Source: UBA2185 sp964564625
Lineage (GTDB): Bacteria > Desulfobacterota > Syntrophia > Syntrophales > UBA2185
DNA length: 14,362 nucleotides
NCBI GenBank assembly: GCA_964564625.1
Contig: CAZMBE010000050.1
Span: 1 to 14,362, forward strand
Direction: 5' to 3'
Part shown: positions 7,725 through 14,331 of the stretch, one piece after another
Layout: every line of letters begins with the position of its first letter
Numbering within the stretch: position 1 is the first letter of the stretch
Program-made: the position numbers and the translations under genes
The notes under the pieces: generated by a model
Databases searched by the model: none
Seen by the model: only the letters and a program-made list of their open reading frames with translations
What the model was told of the DNA's origin: nothing

Positions 7725-7829
7725 TATCCTGCACACTTTCACTCCCTAAAAAGCTTATCCATGTCTGAAGGCCTTCCATCATATTTTTTAACTCATTGAA
7801 ATTACGAAGATATTATAATTCCCCAATGT

Positions 7830-7845
7830 TGGTATTCTTCTTGCA
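7830..7845 (+). promoter_or_regulatory. Sigma-54 promoter of the receiver-like/MCP operon
   Basis: TGGTATTCTTCTTGCA has the invariant GG (7831-7832) and GC (7843-7844) ten bases apart and TTGCA at the -12 element. The predicted start is near 7856, 43 bases before the next gene. Confidence 0.65.
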
Positions 7846-7898
7846 GTTATGACCCACCATGGTAGTCATTATATTGCTCTTCAGGAGTCGTTGAGGAC

Positions 7899-8285
7899 AT
7901 GGCGTTTCTCTTCTACACAAATAGTTCTGGTAAGACCAAGAAACAATTACAAGAAGTCATTCATGCCAGAATGCCTGGAGAAGAGATGGAGGTTTACCGG
8001 ACTTTTGATTCGCTTTCCAACAGACTTCAACGACCATTAGAAGGCTTAAGCGTTGCCGTAATTCTCGTGTCGTCGATGGAAGATCTGTCGAATATCCTGA
8101 CCCTTTGCAATGTACTCTGGGATATGCGGTTAATTCTTATTTTGCCGGACAGAAACCATGAAACAATCGTGAAAGGACATCAACTGAGACCACGCTTCTT
8201 GACTCACGTAGATTGTAATCCTACAGAGGTAGCAGAGGTTTTGTGCAACATGCTCAAAAAATACACACAAATGAGGCCTTTTTAA
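7899..8285 (+). CDS. Small receiver-like protein of unknown function, upstream of a chemoreceptor
   Basis: 128 aa, no family recognised with certainty. The pattern of hydrophobic strands (AFLFYTN, VAVILVSS, LILILPD, FLTHVDC) alternating with helices suggests a Rossmann or CheY-like alpha/beta fold. The expected phospho-acceptor aspartate in the third strand is replaced (ILVSS), so if it is a receiver it is a pseudo-receiver. No signal peptide or membrane segment; probably cytoplasmic. AGGAG lies 11 bases before the ATG. It is the first gene after the sigma-54 promoter and is 33 bases from the MCP gene, so a signalling role beside that receptor is likely. Function is not assigned. Confidence 0.8.
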   Translation: MAFLFYTNSSGKTKKQLQEVIHARMPGEEMEVYRTFDSLSNRLQRPLEGLSVAVILVSSMEDLSNILTLCNVLWDMRLILILPDRNHETIVKGHQLRPRFLTHVDCNPTEVAEVLCNMLKKYTQMRPF

Positions 8286-8293
8286 AAAGGGCC
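8275..8293. other. Palindrome spanning the stop codon before the MCP gene
   Basis: CCTTTTTAAAAAGG (8277-8290) is a perfect 14-bp palindrome, flanked by GG and GCC, and contains the TAA stop of the upstream gene. It could form a short mRNA hairpin tuning expression of the MCP gene 26 bases further on. It lacks a loop and a T-run, so it is not a good terminator. Confidence 0.3.
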
Positions 8294-8318
8294 CAGACTT
8301 TATTAAGGGAGGAAATGT

Positions 8319-10211
8319 ATGAAAAAAATGACACTTAGCTTTAAACTAGTTTTTGGCGGAATCACTGCGGTATTAATTCCTTTGCTCGTTGTGGGCATAT
8401 TTGCCGCTGTTAAATCATCAGGGGCTCTCGAAGCGGCGGCAAAAGAGCGTGCAATGAAGGGGGCTCAAAACCTTGCTGAAACGGTGCAGGAGGTCCTCGC
8501 CGTCGAACTCAAGCTTGCAGGTCAATTAGCCATAACCAGCGAAATGGTGAATGCGGCAAACAACACCAATGCGGAAGCAGCAAGCGGGAAGCTTGCCGAG
8601 GCCATGGGAAAAATCGGTAAGGATTATGAGGCAATCCTCGTAACTGATGCAAACGGCTCTGTTGTTGCGGATGGAAATAACGGTGAGTATAAAGGCATTT
8701 CTCTCGCGGACCGGGACTATTTCCAGAAGGCAAAAACCGGGAAGGCAAACGTGGGCTCTGTTGTTAAATCGAAAAAAACAGGAAATCCCGTTGCCACTGT
8801 CAGTGTGCCTATCACGAAGGACGGAACATTTGCCGGCACTGTTACCATGGTTCTAAAGATTGATTACCTTGCGGACATAGTGACGGCAAAAGTTGGTCAG
8901 ACAGGGTATGGTTTTATGACCGACCCCACGGGCTTGATTATTGCTCATCCCGATAAAAATAATATTCTTTCATTAAACATCGCAACATTGAAAGGAATGG
9001 AAGAAATATCAAAGAAAATGACAGACAGACAAGCAGGTGTGGAAAACTATGTCTATAAAGAAATCCCCAAAATTGCAGGGTTTGCCCCGGTGGCGATCAC
9101 TAATTGGAGTGTCTGTATAACACAGAACGCGGAGGAATTTCTTGCCGCTGCCCATTCGATCCGCAATATCATCGCGATAGTTGCTATCTTTTTCATTGCA
9201 GTGATAACTATAATCGTTGTGTTGTTTGCGAGAAGTATTTCACTTCCCATCAAGAGAGCAGTGGACGAAATGAACGAAGCGGCACAACAGGTCTCCGCAG
9301 CCTCAAGTCAGGTATCTGCTTCGAGCCAATCCCTCGCCGAAGGGGCCTCTGAACAGGCATCTGCCCTTGAGGAAACTTCATCATCACTTGAGGAAATGTC
9401 TTCCATGACAAAACAGAATGCGGGAAATGCCGCCCAGGCGGACAGTCTCATGAAGCAGGCAAACCAAGTTGTCCTGAAGGCAAATGAATCTATGGAAGGT
9501 CTCACCAAGTCAATGAAAGATATTAGTAACGCCAGTGAGGAGACTTCAAAGATCATAAAAACGATCGATGAGATTGCGTTTCAGACTAACCTTCTGGCGC
9601 TGAATGCCGCTGTAGAGGCTGCTAGGGCAGGGGAAGCTGGAGCCGGTTTTGCCGTGGTGGCGGAAGAAGTAAGGAATCTGGCCATGAGGGCCGCCGATGC
9701 TGCAAAAAACACCTCCGGCTTAATTGAAGACACGGTGAAAAAGATCAAAAACGGTTCTGATCTGGTGGCGAAAACTAATGAGGCTTTCGTCGAGGTGTCC
9801 GTCAGCACATCGAAGGTCGGTGAACTTGTCGGAGAGATCGCCGCCGCCTCCCAGGAACAGGCACAGGGGATCGATCAGATCAACCGTGCTGTCGTGGAAA
9901 TGGACAAGGTAACACAGCATACTGCAGCGAATGCGGAAGAGTCTGCCTCTGCATCAGAGGAGATGAATGCCCAGGCAGAGCAGATGAAACAGATAGCCTA
10001 CATTCTCGTAAATATTGTTGGCAAGAGCGGGAATGGCGCCGGAAACGGGAGCCATGTAGATGTACAGCCAAAGAAGGGAATACAAAAAGTTCTAGCGGCG
10101 ATAAATATCTCAAAAGGCCCGGGTAAAGAAATCATACCCCACAAAAAGGGCAGAGAAGTACGGCCGGATCAGGTAATTCCCATGGAAAAAGAAAGCTTCA
10201 AGGATTTCTAA
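8319..10211 (+). CDS. Methyl-accepting chemotaxis protein with dCache-like sensor
   Basis: 630 aa transmembrane chemoreceptor. A first membrane segment lies at about residues 8-30, an extracytoplasmic sensor of about 240 residues follows with Cache hallmarks (YFQKAKTGKANVGSVVKSK, VSVPITKDGTFAGTV, GYGFMTDPTGLIIAHPD), then a second membrane segment at about 284-305. The short RSISLPIKRAV stretch after it leads almost directly into the coiled coil, so a full HAMP domain is not evident. The signalling tip IDEIAFQTNLLALNAAVEAARAGEAGAGFAVVAEEVRN (from residue 416) is the conserved contact for CheA and CheW; split here only for description. Q/E-rich adaptation segments flank it. The C-terminal tail is basic and lacks a recognisable CheR-binding pentapeptide. 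GGGAGG precedes the ATG. Ligand unknown; dCache sensors commonly bind small organic acids or amino acids. Confidence 0.95.
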   Translation: MKKMTLSFKLVFGGITAVLIPLLVVGIFAAVKSSGALEAAAKERAMKGAQNLAETVQEVLAVELKLAGQLAITSEMVNAANNTNAEAASGKLAEAMGKIGKDYEAILVTDANGSVVADGNNGEYKGISLADRDYFQKAKTGKANVGSVVKSKKTGNPVATVSVPITKDGTFAGTVTMVLKIDYLADIVTAKVGQTGYGFMTDPTGLIIAHPDKNNILSLNIATLKGMEEISKKMTDRQAGVENYVYKEIPKIAGFAPVAITNWSVCITQNAEEFLAAAHSIRNIIAIVAIFFIAVITIIVVLFARSISLPIKRAVDEMNEAAQQVSAASSQVSASSQSLAEGASEQASALEETSSSLEEMSSMTKQNAGNAAQADSLMKQANQVVLKANESMEGLTKSMKDISNASEETSKIIKTIDEIAFQTNLLALNAAVEAARAGEAGAGFAVVAEEVRNLAMRAADAAKNTSGLIEDTVKKIKNGSDLVAKTNEAFVEVSVSTSKVGELVGEIAAASQEQAQGIDQINRAVVEMDKVTQHTAANAEESASASEEMNAQAEQMKQIAYILVNIVGKSGNGAGNGSHVDVQPKKGIQKVLAAINISKGPGKEIIPHKKGREVRPDQVIPMEKESFKDF

Positions 10212-10225
10212 CACTAATATCCGGT

Positions 10226-10267
10226 AGGAAAGGGCAGCCATCGTTTTATGATCGGCTGCCCTTTCCT
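10226..10267 (+). terminator. Hairpin terminator after the MCP gene
   Basis: AGGAAAGGGCAGCC (10226-10239) and its exact reverse complement (10254-10267) form a 14-bp GC-rich stem with a 14-base loop, starting 15 bases after the MCP stop. The downstream sequence is pyrimidine-rich but without a clean T-run, so termination may be partial. Confidence 0.65.
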
Positions 10268-10378
10268 CATACTACACCTTGAATTCATCAGAATCGATAC
10301 CACAACCGCCAACGCCTCTGTATTCATACCAAGCAACTCACCTTTTCCCCCGCTTGTCTTCTATTGCTGCCGATTCCG

Positions 10379-10442
10379 TTGCAACCTTCCAATCGCCTGC
10401 ACATCCTTTGAACTCATCAGCGTAAAAAATTGGAAGTTGCAA
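10379..10442. repeat. Long inverted repeat upstream of the selenoprotein gene
   Basis: TTGCAACCTTCCAAT (10379-10393) and ATTGGAAGTTGCAA (10429-10442) are reverse complements except for one extra C, separated by 35 bases. The right arm contains the -35 hexamer of the predicted promoter at 10437, so this is a candidate operator or a DNA/RNA foldback. The rest of the gene-free stretch 10268-10517 holds nothing else I recognise. Confidence 0.4.
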
Positions 10443-10465
10443 ATATCACCATCCATCACTATACT
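10437..10465 (+). promoter_or_regulatory. Sigma-70-like promoter of the selenoprotein gene
   Basis: TTGCAA (10437-10442), a 17-base spacer and TATACT (10460-10465; five of six matches to TATAAT). The predicted start near 10472 leaves a 46-base leader ending in a perfect Shine-Dalgarno. Confidence 0.5.
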
Positions 10466-10517
10466 ACAAAAGTAGAGCGACCATTTTCAAGTTCTTCACA
10501 GGAGGTGATCTGGAACC

Positions 10518-10862
10518 ATGAAAATAGACTTCTATTGCTGGACACGCTGAAATACATGCCGTAAAGCGAGAGAGTTCCTCTTGCAGAAGCAAAGAGAAAT
10601 CACTGAACGGGATTTCTTTAAAAATCCCTTCAGCCGCGCTGAGATCGAAAATTTGTTACAAGGGAAACCTGCTTCCGAAATGTTCAATTTTAGGAGCCCT
10701 CACTTCAAGAAATTACAGCTTGGGCATGACACGCTAAATGATAACAAACTAATAGAACTGATGCTCAAGGAACCCCGATTGATTCGCAGGCCCGTGGTTC
10801 GTATAGGCGAACAAGTATATTTCGGAGCCGACAGCCGGTTTCTTGGAAGTATGTTCACCTGA
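10518..10862 (+). CDS. Predicted selenocysteine-containing ArsC/Spx-family thioredoxin-fold protein (TGA recoded at codon 11)
   Basis: Read from ATG 10518 the frame encodes MKIDFYCWTR, then TGA (10548-10550), then NTCRKAREFL and onward to a second TGA at 10860: 114 aa, the normal size of the ArsC/Spx/YffB group. In that family a CxxC redox motif followed by RKA lies at this point of the N-terminus; here it becomes U11-N-T-C14-R-K-A, so the TGA replaces the first, nucleophilic cysteine exactly. The rest is intact: FKNPFSRAEIENLL, NFRSPHFKKL and LMLKEPRLIRRPVVRIG, the last being the conserved LIxRP block. AGGAGGTGATC, a full anti-16S match, precedes the ATG, while the internal TTG at 10581 (93-aa version) has none and would lack the active site. 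A hairpin suitable as a SECIS follows. C7 is an additional cysteine. Likely a cytoplasmic thiol/selenol oxidoreductase; substrate unknown. A nonsense mutation is the alternative. Confidence 0.85.
10566..10584 (+). promoter_or_regulatory. Bacterial SECIS element candidate
   Basis: GCGAGAG (10566-10572) pairs with CTCTTGC (10578-10584), seven pairs including one G-U, closing the loop AGUUC. The stem begins 15 bases after the UGA and the loop G-U (10574-10575) is 26-27 bases from its first base. Known bacterial SECIS hairpins such as that of E. coli fdhF lie inside the coding region just after the UGA and need G and U in a small apical loop (AGGUCU there). Internal position and loop fit; SelB binding is inferred. 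Confidence 0.6.
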
Positions 10863-10937
10863 TTCCGACGTTATCAATAATGACATTACACATGATTTTT
10901 TTGAAGGTCTCTCTACAATCATGGCAAGGAGGGAACC

Positions 10938-12359
10938 ATGGACAGATACGATGTGTATATTGGAGGTTCTTTTCAAAGAACTGAGAAAACTTTACAAGTT
11001 ACCAACCCTTTCAACAACGATATCTTTGCGGAAACATATACAGGCGGTGAAACCGAAATAGAAGCCGCCATTTCAAAAGCCCAGTCGGCAGAAAATGTCA
11101 TGAAGGGACTCCCCTCATTCCAGCGATTTGAGATTCTCCGGCATGTTGCGCACACTCTTCACAAAAAGAGAGAGCATTTCGCAAGGGTACTCGCGCGGGA
11201 GTCGGGAAAACCTTTGATGTACGCACTCGGTGAAATCGACCGTTCGAGTCAGACATTTCTCATCGCCGCCGAGGAATCAAAGAGGCTTCCCAGGGAATAT
11301 ATCGGCCTGGATTGGACCCCCGGCGGCAAAGACAAGGAGGGAATCGTAAAATACTTTCCCGTCGGTCTCGTGGCAGGCATCTCCCCGTTTAATTTCCCTA
11401 TGAACCTGGCTGCCCATAAGATTGCGCCGGCGATCGCGGCGGGGTGTCCCATCATTCTGAAACCAGCGTCGTCAACCCCGCTCTCCGCACTTGCGCTCGC
11501 AAGAATTGTTGACGAGACTCCCTTGCCGAAGGGAGCCCTCTCCATCATTCCCATGGAGAGAACAACCGGGATGAAACTTGTGACGGATGAACGGTTCAAG
11601 CTCCTCACGTTTACGGGATCACCGGATGTTGGCTGGAAAATGAAGAAAGAGGCGGGCAAGAAAAAGGTAGTCCTCGAACTTGGGGGAAACGCCGGTGTTA
11701 TCGTAAGCGGAAGCGCGGACATTGATTTTGCCGTAAAGAGGTGCATCTTCGGCGGTTTTGCCTATTCGGGGCAGGTCTGTATTCATGCCCAGAGGATCTT
11801 TGCAGAGAGAAAAATTTTCGATGAATTTTTAGAGAAATTTGTGGTGTCCACGCACATTTTGCAATCCGGCGATCCCCTCAATCCCGAAACACAGATATCC
11901 GTCATGATCGATGAGCCCAATGCGAAACGGGTGGAGGACTGGGTACAAGAAGCGGCGATGGACGGAGCAACGATACTGTGCGGGGGAAAAAGACAGGGTT
12001 CATTTTTTGAACCGACTGTGCTCACCAATACAAAGAAATCAATGAATGTCAACTGTAGGGAAGTGTTTGGCCCGGTCGTTACCATAGAACCCTATACGAC
12101 ATTTCACGACGCAGTTCACATGGTAAACGACACGAACTTCGGACTCCAGGCGGGAGTGTTTACCCGCAGAATGAACGAAATAAACCATGCATTCAGCAGC
12201 CTGGAGGTCGGCGGTGTTATCATCAACGATGTTCCCACTTTCCGTGTGGATCATATGCCATACGGAGGGATAAAAGACTCCGGACTGGGGAGGGAAGGCC
12301 TTAAATACGCCATCCTCGATATGATGGAGCCGAAGATACTCGTGACGGATACCCGATGA
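10938..12359 (+). CDS. NAD(P)+-dependent aldehyde dehydrogenase (ALDH superfamily)
   Basis: 473 aa, full length for the superfamily. PFNFP with N152 (oxyanion hole), FTGSPDVG (dinucleotide-binding turn), LELGGN with E247 (general base) and SGQVCI with the catalytic C281 are all present, as is EVFGPV near residue 380 and PYGGIKDSGLGREG near the C-terminus. Overall style is closest to lactaldehyde/glyceraldehyde-3-phosphate/phosphonoacetaldehyde-type ALDHs (GapN-like clade) rather than CoA-acylating enzymes, but the substrate cannot be assigned. AAGGAGGG sits seven bases before the ATG. It begins 75 bases after the selenoprotein stop on the same strand with no terminator between, so co-transcription from the promoter at 10437 is plausible. 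The hairpin and T-run after 12364 probably end the transcript. Confidence 0.93.
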   Translation: MDRYDVYIGGSFQRTEKTLQVTNPFNNDIFAETYTGGETEIEAAISKAQSAENVMKGLPSFQRFEILRHVAHTLHKKREHFARVLARESGKPLMYALGEIDRSSQTFLIAAEESKRLPREYIGLDWTPGGKDKEGIVKYFPVGLVAGISPFNFPMNLAAHKIAPAIAAGCPIILKPASSTPLSALALARIVDETPLPKGALSIIPMERTTGMKLVTDERFKLLTFTGSPDVGWKMKKEAGKKKVVLELGGNAGVIVSGSADIDFAVKRCIFGGFAYSGQVCIHAQRIFAERKIFDEFLEKFVVSTHILQSGDPLNPETQISVMIDEPNAKRVEDWVQEAAMDGATILCGGKRQGSFFEPTVLTNTKKSMNVNCREVFGPVVTIEPYTTFHDAVHMVNDTNFGLQAGVFTRRMNEINHAFSSLEVGGVIINDVPTFRVDHMPYGGIKDSGLGREGLKYAILDMMEPKILVTDTR

Positions 12360-12363
12360 CGGG

Positions 12364-12405
12364 GAAAAAGGGGGTCAGGTCTTGCGGCTTGACAGGCCTT
12401 TTTTC
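12364..12405 (+). terminator. Terminator-like structure after the aldehyde dehydrogenase, built from the left REP end
   Basis: GAAAAAGG (12364-12371) can pair with CCTTTTTTC (12397-12405, one bulge) around an inner hairpin TCAGGTC-TTGC-GGCTTGA (12375-12392, including two G-U pairs), ending in six T's. It begins five bases after the ALDH stop. It coincides with the transposon-side repeat, so its role in termination may be incidental. Confidence 0.45.
12371..12394 (+). repeat. Left REP-like end of the RAYT element
   Basis: Begins GGGGTCAGGTCTTGCG and ends CTTGACA. After the GGGG it folds as TCAGGTC-TTGC-GGCTTGA, an imperfect hairpin behind a conserved tetranucleotide, the architecture of REP sequences recognised by RAYTs. 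Confidence 0.8.
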
Positions 12406-12417
12406 TTCTGATAGTAT
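12389..12417 (+). promoter_or_regulatory. Promoter of the RAYT gene, with -35 inside the left repeat
   Basis: A perfect TTGACA (12389-12394, the end of the left repeat) is followed after 17 bases by TAGTAT (12412-12417; four of six matches). The expected start, six to eight bases later, coincides with the ATG at 12424, so the mRNA would be leaderless; accordingly no Shine-Dalgarno is present. Confidence 0.5.
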
Positions 12418-12423
12418 TCAACC

Positions 12424-13275
12424 ATGTCCCGTCCCCTTCGCATAGAATATCCCGGCGCCGTCTATCATGTTACTTCCCGCGGTAATGAAAAGAAGGCCAT
12501 CTTTAAAGACAACCGGGATCGTGAGAATTTTCTGAACACTATCCAGCAGGTCAATAAACGATACCACTGGATATGCCATGCCTACTGCCTCATGGCCAAT
12601 CATTACCATTTGTTAATCGAAACGCCTGACGGCAATCTCTCTCTCGGGATGCGCCAGTTAAACGGAGTTTTCACACAACTCATCAACAAACGGTACGGGA
12701 GAACAGGCCATTTGTTCCAAGGCAGGTACAAAGCAATCCTGATCCAGAAAGATAGCCATCTCCTTGCGGTCTGTCGCTACATCGTCCTGAACCCTGTTCG
12801 GGCGAAAGTGGTTGAAAAACCAGAAGATCATCGATGGTCCAGCTATCTGGCTACGGCAGGGGGAGTGAAACCCCATCCCTGTTTAAGCACAGACTGGGTA
12901 TTGAGCCAGTTCAGGGGGAAACCGGACAATGCAAAGAAGGAATATCGTCAGTTTGTCTCTTCGGACATCGGTCAGAAGAGCATCTGGACAGAGGTGAGGG
13001 GCCAGGCGTTTATGGGTGGGGACGACTTTGTGGACACGTTGGTCGACCATCTAAAGAGACAGGAACATGTTTCTGAAATACCGAGAAGTCAGCGGTTCTC
13101 CCACCGACCGGCTTTGGAGATGATCTTCAGTGAAGCTGTGAGAACAAACCGACAGAAGCGGCAAAGGGCGGTGCGCAAGGCTGTAGAACACTATGGCTAT
13201 CGACAGCAGGAAATCGCCGATCATCTTGGACTTCACTATTCGTCGGTCAGCAGAATCGTCAAAGGGGAAAGGTAA
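12424..13275 (+). CDS. REP-associated tyrosine transposase (RAYT, Y1/IS200-like)
   Basis: 283 aa. The N-terminal half is a Y1_Tnp domain: MSRPLRIEYPGAVYHVTSRG opening, metal-binding HUH pair H60-Y-H62 within MANHYHLLIET, GHLFQGRYKAI, and the probable nucleophile Y119 in CRYIVLNPVRAKVV, followed by HRWSSY. Compared with minimal IS200 TnpA (about 140-150 aa) it has a long C-terminal extension ending in a helix-turn-helix (QQEIADHLGLHYSSVSRIVKG, about 255-281), seen in a subset of RAYTs. All key residues are intact, so the enzyme looks functional. The stop is one base before the right repeat. It nicks and rejoins single-stranded DNA at REP hairpins. Confidence 0.93.
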   Translation: MSRPLRIEYPGAVYHVTSRGNEKKAIFKDNRDRENFLNTIQQVNKRYHWICHAYCLMANHYHLLIETPDGNLSLGMRQLNGVFTQLINKRYGRTGHLFQGRYKAILIQKDSHLLAVCRYIVLNPVRAKVVEKPEDHRWSSYLATAGGVKPHPCLSTDWVLSQFRGKPDNAKKEYRQFVSSDIGQKSIWTEVRGQAFMGGDDFVDTLVDHLKRQEHVSEIPRSQRFSHRPALEMIFSEAVRTNRQKRQRAVRKAVEHYGYRQQEIADHLGLHYSSVSRIVKGER

Positions 13276-13276
13276 T

Positions 13277-13300
13277 TGTCAAGACGCAAGACCTGACCCC
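13277..13300 (-). repeat. Right REP-like end of the RAYT element
   Basis: Reads TGTCAAGACGCAAGACC then TGACCCC on the plus strand; its reverse complement equals the left repeat except one base (T for G at position 17). It starts one base after the transposase stop. Confidence 0.8.
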
Positions 13301-13369
13301 ATTATGCCACCCGCGGGGTATTTCTTTATGTAACCGATGTCCGAAGAATTATCCTGATAGTTCAAACGA

Positions 13370-14148
13370 TCATTTACCTTCATCGGCAGCTCCATAATCA
13401 ATAAGAAGTTTGGTTATATCCTGCAAATTTAAACTGTTTGAAAGCTGAAGCGGCGTCATTTCTTTATCGAAACGACGAGGCATGACATTCGCTCTGATAT
13501 TTCCATTTTTATCGGAATCAACTTCTATGAAGATCTTTGGACGTCCTTTAACCGCAATAATTGTAGTAGAACGATAACCCAGGGCCGCACCGCCCCCCAT
13601 ATCCGCGCCTACCCAGACACATTTAACATTGGGATTCGCCTTGTTGTTGAGAAGAAAAGAAACCATCTCAAGATTTTCTGATTGATGGCGTCAAAGATGG
13701 GCGTGCACCCTTTCGGCACGCTTTCTATTTGATAGTAATAATATCCCTCTTTTTCTACAATTTTCTTGTTTTTCATGATGTATGCCTTTTCTTTGCTTGC
13801 GGTGTTGACATCAGACCCTTTATCAACCAGGAATTTCACGATTTCAAAATGGTTGTTTTGCGCCGCCAGGGCCAACGGCGTCCATGACCATTTGTGATAA
13901 TTCGGGTCCGCCCCCCTCTCCACCAACAATCTTACAATATCGGCATGTCCTTCTCTTGATGCATAACACAGCGCTTCATTTACATCGACATCATTGGAAG
14001 CATTGTTGATTTTGCTTCTTACCGTGTTAATATCCCCAATACGGGATGCCTCTAAAAAACCGGGGCCGCATCCCAATAGAACCAATGTGAACAGCAACAT
14101 TATCAAGCGGGGAACTTGTACCATACATGATAACATCTTATTCGTCAT
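13370..14148 (-). pseudogene. Ankyrin-repeat lipoprotein, one-base frameshift
   Basis: The upstream part (14148-13609, 179 codons) begins with a signal sequence and lipobox (LVLLGC, C27), then ankyrin repeats (EALCYASREGHADIVRLLVE, TPLALAAQNNHFEIVKFLVD, TPIFDAINQ). At the A-run on the minus strand (plus 13674-13677, TTTT) the frame is lost. One more A would read INQ-KNLEMVSFLLNNKANPN and continue in the frame ending at 13370, which ends with another repeat (MTPLQLSNSLNLQDITKLLIDYGA). The repaired protein would be 259 aa. The slip site is not a standard -1 slippery heptamer, so this is a mutation or sequencing/assembly error rather than programmed frameshifting. Likely a membrane-anchored protein-interaction module of unknown partner. 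GGAG lies two bases, and AAGGA about ten bases, before the ATG. Confidence 0.8.
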
Positions 14149-14331
14149 TGCTCCGCCGTCCTTTCTGATATTGAAGTCTAAATCATTGTTATTAAACTTT
14201 CTTTTTTGATGTTGAAGTGTATTAAAAAGAAAAGTGACGTGTCAATTAAATTTTAAGAGTAAAATATAGGGTATGTTGCTGATTATCGTGAGAGTGTGCG
14301 GATGATGAGTTGTTAAAGAGAAAATAGAAAC

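Larger units (their letters stand above)
12371..13300 (+). mobile_element. RAYT element: Y1 transposase gene bounded by REP-like inverted ends
   Basis: A 930-bp unit whose first and last 24 bases are inverted copies (23 of 24 identical) and which holds one transposase gene and almost nothing else. Unlike classical IS elements it shows no obvious target duplication (left neighbour AAAAG, right neighbour ATTAT), as expected for HUH/Y1 enzymes. It sits between the aldehyde dehydrogenase and an ankyrin gene and interrupts neither. Whether the unit moves, or the gene simply lives beside its REP substrates, is not decidable from one copy. Confidence 0.7.

Noticed and set aside
7760..7795. Terminator after the response regulator (GAAGGCCTTC then a T-run)
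   Set aside because: The palindrome has no loop and the T-run is separated from it; a stable hairpin is doubtful.
7849..8040. A 63-aa frame beginning at 7849
   Set aside because: It starts inside the predicted sigma-54 promoter region, before the expected transcript start, and overlaps the better-supported gene at 7899 in another frame.
10581..10862. A 93-aa gene starting with TTG
   Set aside because: No ribosome site precedes it and it lacks the family's N-terminal strand and redox motif; it is the tail of the TGA-containing gene from 10518.
13301..13345. CCCGCGGGG hairpin as terminator between RAYT and the ankyrin gene
   Set aside because: The palindrome is short with almost no loop and the following T's are interrupted.
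13609..13700. Programmed -1 frameshifting in the ankyrin gene
   Set aside because: The site (CAG AAA ATC) is not a good slippery heptamer and I see no strong downstream structure; loss of one A is simpler.
14210..14245. Promoter for the ankyrin gene with -35 TTGACA on the minus strand (14245-14240)
   Set aside because: The -35 is perfect, but no acceptable -10 hexamer lies at 16-18 bases; AATACA/TAATAC are poor, so it is not listed as a feature.
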